64,000 nucleotides of DNA. It comes from Brachyspira pilosicoli. Its GTDB lineage: Bacteria; Spirochaetota; Brachyspiria; Brachyspirales; Brachyspiraceae. Where the stretch lies: NCBI RefSeq assembly GCF_008016535.1, contig NZ_SAXY01000045.1:1-64000 (forward strand). Reading direction: 5' to 3'. The position numbers were made by a program, and so were the translations under genes. Positions 24,581 to 33,428 of this stretch are shown here, piece by piece. Positions within the stretch are counted from its first letter, which is position 1, and each line of letters starts with the position of its first letter. Below the pieces are notes generated by a model. The model was not told where the DNA came from. It saw only the letters and a list, made by a program, of their open reading frames with translations, and ran no database searches.

Positions 24581-24618
24581 AATCCCTTATCTTTTTTTGA
24601 TAAGGGATTTTTATTTTT
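24581..24618 (+). terminator. Terminator after the oligopeptide-binding gene
   Basis: AATCCCTTATC (24581-24591) pairs perfectly with GATAAGGGATT (24599-24609) and runs into T-rich sequence, 20 bp after the stop codon. Confidence 0.85.
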
Positions 24619-24708
24619 AATAACATCTATTATTATAAAAAATAATTCTATTAATACCGATAATTATAACAATTTAATTATTTAAAATAATTTATTATTG
24701 GGACGTTT

Positions 24709-25119
24709 ATGAAAAAATTGTTAGTTTTTATATTATTATTAATATGTTCATGTTCTACTATAGATAAAAATAAAATTGTAGAAAACAATATAACAGACAA
24801 AAAAGATATATTAGACGGCAGAAAGTTCAAATTGATTAGCATATATCCAGATATGAATATTACAATAGAATTTAATGAAAATAAAATAAATGGTTTTTCG
24901 GCAGTGAATAGATATTCATCTTTATATGAAATAGATGGAGATATCTTTAATGTTTATAATTTAATAACAACATTAATGTCTGGTCCAAAAGATAAGATGA
25001 AAGCAGAAGATGAATATTTAACCCTTTTAAAAGATGTTACATCATATAGAATTGAAAATAGAAAATTAACTTTGTATACAGTGCTTTCTAGCAATCATTT
25101 AATTTTTGAAGAGATATGA
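24709..25119 (+). CDS. META-domain-like lipoprotein, first of a pair
   Basis: A 136-residue lipoprotein: signal with lipobox ICSC (Cys15), then one small domain reading like META/HslJ (LDGRKFKLISI, ITIEFNENKINGFSAVNRY, a TTLMSGPKDKMKAEDEYLTLL segment where HslJ has TTxMACP...E). Known of META: small periplasmic or outer-membrane-associated domains, function largely unknown. Its stop overlaps the start of the next gene by 4 bp (ATGA); the two products share layout and are probably tandem duplicates. Confidence 0.65.
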   Translation: MKKLLVFILLLICSCSTIDKNKIVENNITDKKDILDGRKFKLISIYPDMNITIEFNENKINGFSAVNRYSSLYEIDGDIFNVYNLITTLMSGPKDKMKAEDEYLTLLKDVTSYRIENRKLTLYTVLSSNHLIFEEI

Positions 25120-25538
25120 TAAGAAATAATTTAAAAAAAAGACTTATAATATTATCTATTATATTTTTGATAGTATTTTCTTGTTCTTCTACTAAAAAGT
25201 CATTATCTGTATCAACTAGTACACTTACAGGTAAAACTTATAAACTTATGAATATGTTTGAAGATTATGGCATTACAATATCTTTTTATAATACGGAGTT
25301 TTATGGTTATGGAGGAGCTAATACCTATTTTGGAGAATATGAGCTTAGAAGGGGAAATATTTTGTTTATAAAAAATATAGAAGTAACTAAAATATCTGAA
25401 GAAGAAGATGCTTTAACAAAAGAAAAAGAGTATTTAAAATATCTAAATACTGCTTCCTCTATAGAGTTTAATGGTGAAGAATTAATTATAAACACTTTAG
25501 ATAAAGATATTAAACTTATTTTTAAGAGACTTTATTAA
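25116..25538 (+). CDS. META-domain-like lipoprotein, second of a pair
   Basis: A 140-residue paralogue of the preceding gene: lipobox VFSC after a longer signal (Cys23), then LTGKTYKLMNMF, ITISFYNTEFYGYGGANTYFGEY, and EDALTKEKEYLKYLNTASSIEF. The glycine-rich GYGGANTYFGEY segment is nearer the canonical META GxGCNxYxGxY than the first copy, with Ala for Cys. Translation is coupled through ATGA. The downstream 441-bp gap holds the nested inverted repeat at 25569-25877. Confidence 0.65.
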   Translation: MIRNNLKKRLIILSIIFLIVFSCSSTKKSLSVSTSTLTGKTYKLMNMFEDYGITISFYNTEFYGYGGANTYFGEYELRRGNILFIKNIEVTKISEEEDALTKEKEYLKYLNTASSIEFNGEELIINTLDKDIKLIFKRLY

Positions 25539-25568
25539 AAATAATATATTAAAAAATTGTTTATAAAT

Positions 25569-25877
25569 CCCGCCCTTTCTTTCTTTTTGTTATATTTTGA
25601 TAATTTAATTTTTATTATATTTATTGCATGATTAGAAATTATAGTACCCGCCCTAAATTTCTTAAAATTTAAAATCTATGTACCGCACGGTAAATTTAAT
25701 AAAAAATCTAAATTAATTTGAAATACAATTTAAATTATAATATAAGCTTATTTAACGTGCGGAAAACAGGGTTTATAATATTATTAAAGCTTGGGTGGGA
25801 GTGCTTCTTTTAATTTGTTTTAAATATATGTAAAAACAAAAATTCCATATAAAAGCATAAAGCCTAATAGGGTGGGG
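25569..25877. repeat. Nested inverted-repeat intergenic element
   Basis: GC-rich blocks lie symmetrically in AT-rich DNA: CCCGCCCT at 25569-25576 and 25647-25654, CCGCACGGTAAAT at 25683-25695, then ATTTAACGTGCGG at 25750-25762 (its inverted partner, one mismatch), GGGTGGGA at 25793-25800 and GGGTGGGG at 25870-25877. The left blocks are C-rich and the right ones G-rich, so the region could fold into one long structure. No supported reading frame. It fills most of the gap 25539-25979. Confidence 0.6.
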
Positions 25878-25913
25878 GATTAAAAAAGATTAAAAACTTA
25901 GTAAAATAATGTA

Positions 25914-25942
25914 TTGACAATTTATAATATAAAAAATAAAAT
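25914..25942 (+). promoter_or_regulatory. Sigma-70 type promoter for the methyltransferase-mnmH pair
   Basis: TTGACA (25914-25919) and TAAAAT (25937-25942) with a 17-bp spacer, 38 bp before the ATG at 25980. Confidence 0.6.
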
Positions 25943-25979
25943 ACAATGGATAAAAATGGAGGGTTAAAGAAATTATATA

Positions 25980-26762
25980 ATGAAGCTTAAAGTTGATAAA
26001 AAGACAATTAGCATAAGAGATAATGATGATAACAATAGAGAAGTTTTAAGAGATATTTTAATTAATGATGATAATAAAGAAAAGTCGGATTTACATAAGT
26101 ATTTTATAGAGAATAGAGAAGAAGCCGTTTATAAGCATTTATCTTACTTTGATGTTTATGAGAGATATTTTTCAAAGTTTAGAGGAAGAGATATTAATTT
26201 GCTTGAAATAGGGGTAGGATATGGCGGCTCTTTAAAGATGTGGAAAAATTATTTTTCTATAGATGGTGCTAAAGTAAATATTTATGGTATTGATAAAAAG
26301 GAGAAATGCAAACGTTTTGAAGATGATAATATAAAAATATATATAGGCTCTCAAAATGATAGAGATTTTTTAAGAGAGGTAAAAAAAGAAATACCAAAAT
26401 TGGATATACTAATTGATGATGGCAGTCATATAATGGAAGATCAGATAATTAGTTTTGAAGAGATGTATGATCATATTAAAGATGATGGTATTTATTTATG
26501 TGAAGATGTTTATACTTCTTATTGGACTAATTGTAATGGCGGATATAAAAATCCTAATTCATTTATAGAATATACAAAAAACTTGATTGATTATTTGAAT
26601 GCATATTCTGCTATAGAAGGAGACAGTTTAGAGGCTAATAATTTTACTAATACTGCTTATTCTATCTCTTATTATGAGAGTTTAATTGTAATTGAAAAAC
26701 GCATAAGAGATAGTAGGTATAATAGTTTTTGTCAGCAGGCTTCTATAGGAAAGACGATGTAA
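25980..26762 (+). CDS. Class I SAM-dependent methyltransferase-like protein
   Basis: A 260-residue protein. Residues about 60-165 form a Rossmann methyltransferase-like core: LLEIGVGYGGSLKMWKNYF (motif I), NIYGIDKKEKC, KIYIGSQNDRDFL, LDILIDDGSHIMEDQIISFEEMY, and GIYLCEDVYTSYW. This pattern, with DDGSH, resembles methyltransferases found beside glycan and natural-product genes (and cephalosporin hydroxylase-like proteins). The substrate is unknown. The Shine-Dalgarno GGAGGG (25958-25963) is unusually far, 16 nt, from the ATG, and no closer in-frame start exists. mnmH follows 21 bp downstream, so they are probably cotranscribed. Confidence 0.8.
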   Translation: MKLKVDKKTISIRDNDDNNREVLRDILINDDNKEKSDLHKYFIENREEAVYKHLSYFDVYERYFSKFRGRDINLLEIGVGYGGSLKMWKNYFSIDGAKVNIYGIDKKEKCKRFEDDNIKIYIGSQNDRDFLREVKKEIPKLDILIDDGSHIMEDQIISFEEMYDHIKDDGIYLCEDVYTSYWTNCNGGYKNPNSFIEYTKNLIDYLNAYSAIEGDSLEANNFTNTAYSISYYESLIVIEKRIRDSRYNSFCQQASIGKTM

Positions 26763-26783
26763 TTATTTTGGAGTTATAATTGT

Positions 26784-27803
26784 ATGGTAAAAAGAATAAA
26801 TATAGAAGAGTTTTTAAGATTACAAAAAGAAGAGAAATTGCCTGTTATAGATGTTCGTTCACCTTCAGAATTTAATCATGCTCATATACCAAATGCTAAA
26901 AATGTTTATTTATTTGATGATGAAGAGAGAAGGGTAGTTGGTACTATATATAAAAAAGAGGGTAGAGAAGCTGCTATATTGAAGGGACTTGAATATGTTG
27001 GAAGCAGAATGGCTGATATATTACGAAAAGTTGAAAAAATCGCTAAGGATAATATTATATTAATGCATTGTTTTAGAGGTGGAATGAGAAGTGAATCAGT
27101 TGCTTGGCTGTGTTCTAATTATAAATATGATGTTTATGTATTAGATAAGGGATATAAGAGTTATAGACGATATGTTTTAGAATCATTTAATAATAAGAAG
27201 TATAAAATTAACTTGGTTACAGGAAGAACAGGAAGCAAAAAAACTTTGATATTAAATAGATTAAAAGAATTAGAGTATAATGTTTTAGATTTGGAATGTA
27301 TTGCTAAGCATAAAGGATCTGCTTTTGGTTGGATTAATGAAGGCGAGCAGCCTAGTCAGGAGCAATTTGAAAATAATTTATGCTATGAATTGTGTAAATA
27401 TAATAATGGTTGTTCTTTATGGGTTGAAGATGAAAGTTTATTAATAGGAAAAAGAGCTATACCAAGAGGTTTTTTTGATAATATGAAAAAGCCTGAGAAT
27501 ATCATATATTTAAATGTTCCTATAGAAGAGAGAGCTAAATATATAACTGACACCTATGGAAAATATAGCATTGATGATTTAAAAGAATCTATAATAAAAA
27601 TAAAAAAACGTCTTGGTGATGAGCGAATGAGAGAGGCTTTATCTTTACTAGAAGAAGGTAAAATATATGAATGTGTTTTAGTTTTATTATACTATTATGA
27701 TAAGGCTTATAGATTAAGTATTCAAAAAGAAGATAAAATAATTAATGTAGAATGCGGTGCTTTAAGTATAGATGATATAGTATCTGTAATTTCAAAAATT
27801 TAA
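26784..27803 (+). CDS. mnmH: tRNA 2-selenouridine/geranyl-2-thiouridine synthase MnmH (SelU)
   Basis: A 339-residue protein. The N-terminal rhodanese domain (PVIDVRSPSEFNHAHIPNA) carries the catalytic cysteine in MHCFRGGMRSESVAWL (Cys96). The C-terminal part is a P-loop domain. Known role: converts 2-thiouridine at the wobble position to geranylthio- and selenouridine using selenophosphate. The P-loop reads GRTGSKKT (147-154), with Lys in place of the near-invariant Gly of GxTGSGKT, which is odd. Downstream motifs SAFGWINEGEQPSQEQFEN and WVEDESLLIGKRAIP are intact. selD is not in the window. A bidirectional terminator follows. Confidence 0.9.
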   Translation: MVKRINIEEFLRLQKEEKLPVIDVRSPSEFNHAHIPNAKNVYLFDDEERRVVGTIYKKEGREAAILKGLEYVGSRMADILRKVEKIAKDNIILMHCFRGGMRSESVAWLCSNYKYDVYVLDKGYKSYRRYVLESFNNKKYKINLVTGRTGSKKTLILNRLKELEYNVLDLECIAKHKGSAFGWINEGEQPSQEQFENNLCYELCKYNNGCSLWVEDESLLIGKRAIPRGFFDNMKKPENIIYLNVPIEERAKYITDTYGKYSIDDLKESIIKIKKRLGDERMREALSLLEEGKIYECVLVLLYYYDKAYRLSIQKEDKIINVECGALSIDDIVSVISKI

Positions 27804-27825
27804 TTTTATTATTATTTTATATAAA

Positions 27826-27856
27826 AAAAGGATTAACCATTTTGGCTAATCCTTTT
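27826..27856. terminator. Bidirectional terminator between mnmH and the chemoreceptor
   Basis: AAAAGGATTAACC pairs with GGCTAATCCTTTT (one mismatch) with A-run before and T-run after, so it can stop transcription of both convergent genes. Confidence 0.8.
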
Positions 27857-27878
27857 ATTTTTCTTATTCTATTATTTA

Positions 27879-30008
27879 TTAGAATGATTCAAACTCGTCA
27901 TCGTCATTTGCAGGAGCATTAAAAGTAGAACCAAATTCTTTATCAGAAGAAACACTTGCAGGTTTAGTTTCCTCATAAGGTTTTTTAGCAGGTTCTGATG
28001 ATTTTTTTAACGGGCTTTTTAATTCTGGTTTTTTATACATAGTATAGTCTTTTTTAGGTTCTTCTTTTTTTACTATAGTATTAGACTTTTTATCTTCTTT
28101 CTTTTCTTGATTATTTGCTTTTACAGGTATTTCACACTCTGCATTTCTCAACTTAAAGAATGCCATAGCAGTTAATAACTCTTTAGATTGAGAGAATAAA
28201 GTTTCAGAAGAAGCACTAACTTGTTCTACTAAAGCAGCATTTTGCTGAGTAGCCGTATCCATTTGAGCTATAGCTATATTAACCTGATCAACTCCAGCCT
28301 GCTGTTCCATAGCAGTAGAGCTTAAATCCTGCATAATCTTAGCAGTCTCTTCAATTTGTTCTTTTAAGTTTTTGAATATCTCTGTTGATTCTCTAGCTGT
28401 TTCTGTAGCAGTAGCAATTTTCTCTTCAGAGTCAGAAACTAAAGTAGTAATATCTTTAACAGAAGCCTGAGTAGTTTGAGCTAAGTTTCTAACCTCAGAA
28501 GCAACAACTGCAAATCCTCTTCCCTGTTCACCCGCACGAGCAGCCTCAACAGCAGCATTCAAAGCAAGTATGTTTGTTTGGAATGCAATAGATTCAATTA
28601 TTTTTGTAATAGCACTGATTTTTGAGCTTGATTCATAAACAGCTTCAATGTTTTTAGTAGTCTCTTCAATAATTCTTCCAGCCTCATCTATAGCATTACG
28701 GGAATTAATCATCATGTTATTTCCTTCAACAGTATGTTCTGCGGAAGTTTTTATTGTAGAAGCAATCTCTTCCATAGAAGAAGCAGTTTCCTCAAGACCA
28801 GAAGCCTGATTTTCTGTTCTATTTGATAATTCTATGTTTTGCTGAGCTACTTCCTGAGCAGAAGCTTTTACTATGTCAGCACTGCAATATACAGTTTTTA
28901 CTTTTTCATTAAGAGTATTTAATGTACTTGCTATAGAACCTGCTACTATAGCAAATTCATCTTTTCTATTAAGCACAGGTTCTGGTACATACCAGTCTAA
29001 ATCACCCTCAGATAATCTTGTCAAATCTTTAGCTAATAATTTTAATGTAGTTGTAATGCCTCTTATATACATAAATATTATGAAACATGTAATTATTAAT
29101 ATAACGACAGTACCAATTCTTGAATAAAGCCTCATAGAATAAGTATGGGCAAATAATTCTTTTGATGCTATACTCATTACTATAGACCAACCAGAAATAG
29201 GCTCTCTATAGAAAGCTGAGAAAGAATCTTCGCCATTAAATGGAGATTTGAACTCATAAGTACCAGACTCATTTTCAGAAGCATAAATAATATAATCAGC
29301 ATTTTTAAGAGTTTCATTTCTAACATGTTCAGGAATAGGGTCTGCTATAACATTTCTGTCTGTATCTATAACAAAAGGGTGTCCAGTATTTCCAAACTTA
29401 ACTAACTCTAATTCATCATCTATAAACCCTAACCAATCTACTAATATAGCAACACTTCCTATTATAGTTCCTAATGAGTTTTTTATAGGACTAAATACTA
29501 CTACTAAATATAGCCCATCAGTAATAGAAGAAGGTATTACAGTTTTATACATAGCTGTTTGTCCGGCTTTTACTTTTCCCCATGCTTCTGTAGTATTTAA
29601 CCTAACCATAGTAGGAGAATTAATGATTTTTCCATCAGCACTGTCTAATACTATGTTGCCATTAACATCATATAAAGCTAATCCCTTTAATTGGTAATTA
29701 TTGTTAGCGAGTTTTTTTAATACATTTTGAGCTGCAAGAGCAGTTTCAGGAGTGTTTAAAGCTAAATATTTAGTTAATTCTGTATGACTTTTAGATATTG
29801 AATCAGCTAAAACCATAGCCTGTTTTAACCACACGTTAACCATTCTTGAATATATCTTAGTAGATGACTCTAAACCAAATATAGCCCCTTGCCTTATCCC
29901 TTGAGTACCTATATTTAAAATTATAACAACTAATATTGTTGTCATTATTGTTATAATAGCTGTAACAAATAAAGGTACTTTTACCGACAAAGATTGCAAC
30001 TTTTTCAC
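27879..30008 (-). CDS. Methyl-accepting chemotaxis protein with extracellular Cache domain
   Basis: A chemoreceptor of about 709 residues. TM1 lies near residues 11-33, a dCache-like sensor domain follows ([48 protein letters not shown]), TM2 near 310, then HAMP, then a signalling domain with the tip [28 protein letters not shown]. The tail is lysine/proline-rich and ends EFESF, a possible CheR/CheB tether. The GTG at 30006-30008 is preferred to ATG 30041 because TGGAG (30016-30020) lies 7 nt before it and nothing suitable precedes the ATG. The ligand is unknown. Monocistronic. Confidence 0.93.
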   Translation of the reverse strand: MKKLQSLSVKVPLFVTAIITIMTTILVVIILNIGTQGIRQGAIFGLESSTKIYSRMVNVWLKQAMVLADSISKSHTELTKYLALNTPETALAAQNVLKKLANNNYQLKGLALYDVNGNIVLDSADGKIINSPTMVRLNTTEAWGKVKAGQTAMYKTVIPSSITDGLYLVVVFSPIKNSLGTIIGSVAILVDWLGFIDDELELVKFGNTGHPFVIDTDRNVIADPIPEHVRNETLKNADYIIYASENESGTYEFKSPFNGEDSFSAFYREPISGWSIVMSIASKELFAHTYSMRLYSRIGTVVILIITCFIIFMYIRGITTTLKLLAKDLTRLSEGDLDWYVPEPVLNRKDEFAIVAGSIASTLNTLNEKVKTVYCSADIVKASAQEVAQQNIELSNRTENQASGLEETASSMEEIASTIKTSAEHTVEGNNMMINSRNAIDEAGRIIEETTKNIEAVYESSSKISAITKIIESIAFQTNILALNAAVEAARAGEQGRGFAVVASEVRNLAQTTQASVKDITTLVSDSEEKIATATETARESTEIFKNLKEQIEETAKIMQDLSSTAMEQQAGVDQVNIAIAQMDTATQQNAALVEQVSASSETLFSQSKELLTAMAFFKLRNAECEIPVKANNQEKKEDKKSNTIVKKEEPKKDYTMYKKPELKSPLKKSSEPAKKPYEETKPASVSSDKEFGSTFNAPANDDDEFESF

Positions 30009-30132
30009 TTTTAAACTCCATTTTCTATTTATTAACTGCATAATAATAACTACTATTTTTAATCAAGTCAAGTAGTTTCAACTTGTTTTTTATACTTTTT
30101 TATGCTATTTAATATTATCGTAAAATATGTAT

Positions 30133-30843
30133 TTAATTTTTAATATGGAGTTTATTTTCTGCTTCACTTTTTCTTATATATAGAGGATTTAATGAAAATA
30201 TGTTATCGAATTGTTTTTTATTGTAACGTTCTTCTGATATTAAAATTGATTTTGATGCTTTTATAATATTATAAGAATTATCTAATATATTTAATTTGTA
30301 TTCTTGCAAATTCTCTTTAAAATAAGTTTCATTTTTTGAAAAACCATCTCCGCATAATGTGATAGAATTATCTTTTGTTGATATATCTTTTATTAAATTT
30401 ATTACTTCTTTATAAGTTAAATCTAGATTTTCTCTTATTTTTGTATTATCTTTGTATATATTAGCATAAATACTTCCTTTTCTTGCATCTATCATGGATA
30501 ATTTTATACCATTAAATGAGGCTATATTTTGATATAATGTATCTAAACTTGATACCCCTATAATCGGTATGTTTTTTGCGTAACATATTGTCTTTATTGT
30601 AGAAAATGCTATTCTAATTGCTGTAAATGAGCCTGGACCTATGCCCATTACTATACAATTAATTTCGTTTAGAGATGTTTTATTATCTTCTAAAAAATTG
30701 CTTAATATTGGAAGTAATTCTTCATTATGATTCTTTATATTTTCTTTATTTATTTCTACTATATCATTTATATCATTATCTTTTTTTAATGCTATAGAAA
30801 AGCTTGATGATACTGTGTCGAATGATAATATATTATTACTCAT
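30133..30843 (-). CDS. tsaB: tRNA threonylcarbamoyladenosine biosynthesis protein TsaB
   Basis: A 236-residue ASKHA-fold protein. FDTVSSSFSIAL at the N-terminus, the family signature MGIGPGSFTAIRIAFSTIKT (near 68), IIGVSSLDTL, and a late PLYIRKSEAE match TsaB. Known role: scaffold for TsaD in t6A37 formation; tsaE is at 12484-12930. Its ATG overlaps the stop of the YaaR-like gene (ATGA), so the two are translated together. Confidence 0.93.
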   Translation of the reverse strand: MSNNILSFDTVSSSFSIALKKDNDINDIVEINKENIKNHNEELLPILSNFLEDNKTSLNEINCIVMGIGPGSFTAIRIAFSTIKTICYAKNIPIIGVSSLDTLYQNIASFNGIKLSMIDARKGSIYANIYKDNTKIRENLDLTYKEVINLIKDISTKDNSITLCGDGFSKNETYFKENLQEYKLNILDNSYNIIKASKSILISEERYNKKQFDNIFSLNPLYIRKSEAENKLHIKN

Positions 30844-31286
30844 GACATTAAATTTATTACTAAACCTTTAAGTCTCATCATTTTATTTGCTATTGCTATA
30901 TGATTTTTTTGTTCTTTCATAATTTCTCTGTATAGAGAATCTAATTCTTCATTTATTTTTGATACTACTTGGAATTTCTTTAGGTTTGAGAATACAGTTC
31001 TTATCTTATATGCATCTTTTATTACTTTTTCTGTTAGCGATGTTATTAAATCTCTGAATTTCTGAAAATCTTTAATATTAGCACTTTTTTCCAACACATT
31101 TCCAGCATCATAAATTTGTCTTTTTAATTCATCTAATTCTAATGAATATTTTCTAATTTCTCTTTCTTCTTCGAGCATTGCCGCAAAAGAAGAAGATGAT
31201 GTTGCAACTTTCATAGATGTGGTTTCAGGATGCATTAATATATTATTTAAGTTTATATCAGTATTTCTTCTTTCTTGTACTCTCAT
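30840..31286 (-). CDS. YaaR-like (DUF327) protein
   Basis: A 148-residue helical, soluble protein. The central part (SFAAMLEEEREIRKYSLELD, GNVLEKSANIKDFQKFRDLI, KIRTVFSNLKKFQVVSKINE) resembles the DUF327/YaaR family by pattern and length. The function of that family is not established. It is coupled to tsaB by a 4-bp overlap and starts after a GGAATCC-type ribosome site. Recognition is from memory of the family pattern, so moderately sure. Confidence 0.65.
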   Translation of the reverse strand: MRVQERRNTDINLNNILMHPETTSMKVATSSSSFAAMLEEEREIRKYSLELDELKRQIYDAGNVLEKSANIKDFQKFRDLITSLTEKVIKDAYKIRTVFSNLKKFQVVSKINEELDSLYREIMKEQKNHIAIANKMMRLKGLVINLMS

Positions 31287-31431
31287 AGCGGAATCCTTTG
31301 AGTTATGTTAACTAGAATAATATTATGTTAACCTAACATATATCGCAAAAAATAGCAACATAATAAATGTCGTATTTTTAAAAAAATGCTTTATTTATTT
31401 TTAATTTTCGTTAAAAATGTTATATTACTAC

Positions 31432-31459
31432 TTGAAGTAATTATATAATATTGTATAAT
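31432..31459 (+). promoter_or_regulatory. Sigma-70 type promoter for the sodium-coupled transporter
   Basis: TTGAAG (31432-31437) and TATAAT (31454-31459) with a 16-bp spacer, 34 bp before the start codon. Confidence 0.55.
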
Positions 31460-31493
31460 AGCACTCAATATTTTATTAAAAAGGAGTTTTTTT

Positions 31494-32876
31494 ATGGATA
31501 TTAAAAGGGAGAGATTATCAAGTAGATTAGGTTTTTTACTTGTATCAGCTGGATGTGCTATAGGGCTTGGCAACATATGGCGATTTCCCTACATTACTGG
31601 AAAATACGGCGGAGCTGCTTTTGTTATAATATATATAATATCATTATTAGTAGTAGGCATACCAATACTTATAATGGAGTTTAGCATAGGACGTGCTGGG
31701 CAAAGAGATATTGCGGGTTCTTATAAAGTATTAGAAAAGAAGGGGTATAAATGGCATATAATTGGTTATGTGCAAATAATTGGCTGTTTGATACTTATGA
31801 TGTTTTATACTACGGTTGCGGGTTGGAGTATAATATATGCTTTTTATATGTTAGTTGGAAAGGTAGATAATCTTAGTGCTGAAGGGGTAGGTGAGCTTTT
31901 TGGAGCTACTCTTGCTAGTCCTTATATTAGTGTTATTGGTTTATTTGTTACGGTTTTATTAGCCACTATAATATGTTTTATTGGACTTCAGAAGGGGGTT
32001 GAGAAATACTCTAAGTTTATGATGTCTTCTTTATTTGTAATAGTAGTTATACTTATAATAAGGTCTGTTACTTTGCCTAATGCTATTGAGGGAGTTAAAT
32101 TCTACTTGCTTCCAGACTTGGGAAAAATGTTTGATGGTGGAATAAAAAACTTTTTTGAAGTAGTTTATGCTGCTGTTGGGCAGGCATTTTTTACTTTAGG
32201 CATTGGTATAGGAAGCATGACTATTTTTGGAAGCTATATAGGAAAAGAGAGAACTATAACAAATGAAACTCTTATAATAGTAGTGTTAGATACTTTAATT
32301 GCTTTTTTGTCTGGGCTTGTTATATTTCCTGCAAGTTTTGCTTTTGGGGTTAATCCTGGAGAGGGGCCTGGACTTGCTTTTGTTACTTTACCTAATATAT
32401 TTAATTCTATGCCTTTATCTAGATTTTGGGGAGTATTGTTCTTCGTGTTTTTATCTATGGCAGCACTTACTACGGTTATAACTGTATTTGAGAATTTAAT
32501 TGCTTTTACTATGTCTGAGTTTAATTTAAAAAGAAATATCTCTTCAGTAATAGTTGGTATTGTAGTCTTTGTTTTAGGTTCTACTACTGCATTAGGTTTT
32601 AATGTATTATCTTTTATACAACCTATGGGAAAGGGCAGCAGTTTTTTAGATTTATATGACTTTATTGTTACATATAATTTAGTTGAGCTTGGAGGAATAT
32701 ATATAATAGTATTTTGTGTTTCTAAATATGGCTGGGGATGGAATAATTTTATAAAGGAAGCTGATATGGGAATGGGAATTAAATTTCCTCAATTTACAAG
32801 AGTTTATATAACATATATTCTTCCTCTAATTATATTTATAATATTTATAATTAATTATGTTGTTAAGTTTTCTTAA
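31494..32876 (+). CDS. Sodium-dependent transporter, NSS (SNF) family
   Basis: A 460-residue inner-membrane protein with about 12 helices. The family start SRLGFLLVSAGCAIGLGNIWRFPYITGKYGGAAF is intact, including the unwound TM1 segment that binds sodium and substrate. Known role: symport of amino acids or related amines with Na+; the substrate cannot be read from the sequence. Monocistronic with its own promoter (31432-31459), AAAGGAG ribosome site and terminator (32935-32960). Confidence 0.95.
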   Translation: MDIKRERLSSRLGFLLVSAGCAIGLGNIWRFPYITGKYGGAAFVIIYIISLLVVGIPILIMEFSIGRAGQRDIAGSYKVLEKKGYKWHIIGYVQIIGCLILMMFYTTVAGWSIIYAFYMLVGKVDNLSAEGVGELFGATLASPYISVIGLFVTVLLATIICFIGLQKGVEKYSKFMMSSLFVIVVILIIRSVTLPNAIEGVKFYLLPDLGKMFDGGIKNFFEVVYAAVGQAFFTLGIGIGSMTIFGSYIGKERTITNETLIIVVLDTLIAFLSGLVIFPASFAFGVNPGEGPGLAFVTLPNIFNSMPLSRFWGVLFFVFLSMAALTTVITVFENLIAFTMSEFNLKRNISSVIVGIVVFVLGSTTALGFNVLSFIQPMGKGSSFLDLYDFIVTYNLVELGGIYIIVFCVSKYGWGWNNFIKEADMGMGIKFPQFTRVYITYILPLIIFIIFIINYVVKFS

Positions 32877-32934
32877 ACAAATTAGTTTATAAATATTAAA
32901 TAAGCTGATACATAAAAACAATAGACAATTTTTT

Positions 32935-32960
32935 GGAGAGTATTATACTCTCCTTTTTTT
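32935..32960 (+). terminator. Terminator after the NSS transporter gene
   Basis: GGAGAGTA (32935-32942) pairs perfectly with TACTCTCC (32946-32953), 3-nt loop, followed by seven Ts. Confidence 0.9.
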
Positions 32961-32972
32961 ATATATTAGGTA

Positions 32973-33022
32973 TTGACATTTTTTTATATAAGTATATCAT
33001 TATATTATAATATAGTTATATA
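32973..33022 (+). promoter_or_regulatory. Promoter with overlapping dyad upstream of the ArsR-type gene
   Basis: TTGACA (32973-32978) and TATCAT (32995-33000) with a 16-bp spacer form a promoter. An imperfect dyad with half-sites TATATAAGTATAT (from 32984) and ATATAGTTATATA (to about 33022) covers the -10 and the start region. A-T-rich dyads in this position are usual operators of ArsR/SmtB repressors, so autoregulation by the downstream product is likely. Confidence 0.5.
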
Positions 33023-33035
33023 GAGATGAATATTT

Positions 33036-33428
33036 ATGAAAAAAAATAATAAAAATAATAAACAACAAAACATCATAGAAAGCTATGAAGATAATTGTGA
33101 AATCAACACGAAAGAAGAGAATATATCTTCATATATACCAAAACTTCCAAATGATGATGAGTTTTCGGTTTTAGCTAATTTCTTTTCTGTGTTTTCTGAC
33201 CCAACTAGATTAAAAATAATATCTGTTTTAAGTGAAAAGGAATTATGCGTTCATGAATTGGTATCTTTTCTTGATATGAAGCAGCCTTCTGTATCACAGC
33301 ATTTAAAGATGTTATGGCAGGCTAGGGTAGTGAAGAAAAGAAAAGTTGGGCTTCACGTTTTTTATAGGCTTGATGATGAACATATAGAAAAAATTTATGC
33401 TTGGGGGTATGAGCATGTTAAAGAATAA
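33036..33428 (+). CDS. ArsR/SmtB-family transcriptional repressor
   Basis: A 130-residue winged-helix regulator with a polar, probably disordered N-terminal 40 residues. The core reads FFSVFSDPTRLKIISVLSEKELCVHELVSFLD, then the recognition helix MKQPSVSQHLKMLWQARVV and the wing KRKVGLHVFYRL. The Cys and His in ELCVHEL lie where ArsR has CVC, suggesting a metal site. Known role: represses a metal-efflux gene and is released by metal. The ATPase gene overlaps its end by 14 bp, so they form one operon. Confidence 0.92.
   Translation: MKKNNKNNKQQNIIESYEDNCEINTKEENISSYIPKLPNDDEFSVLANFFSVFSDPTRLKIISVLSEKELCVHELVSFLDMKQPSVSQHLKMLWQARVVKKRKVGLHVFYRLDDEHIEKIYAWGYEHVKE

Noticed and set aside
25946-25990. 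14-codon leader frame overlapping the methyltransferase start
   Set aside because: Its ATG lies upstream of or at the predicted transcription start (about 25949), so it would not be on the message.
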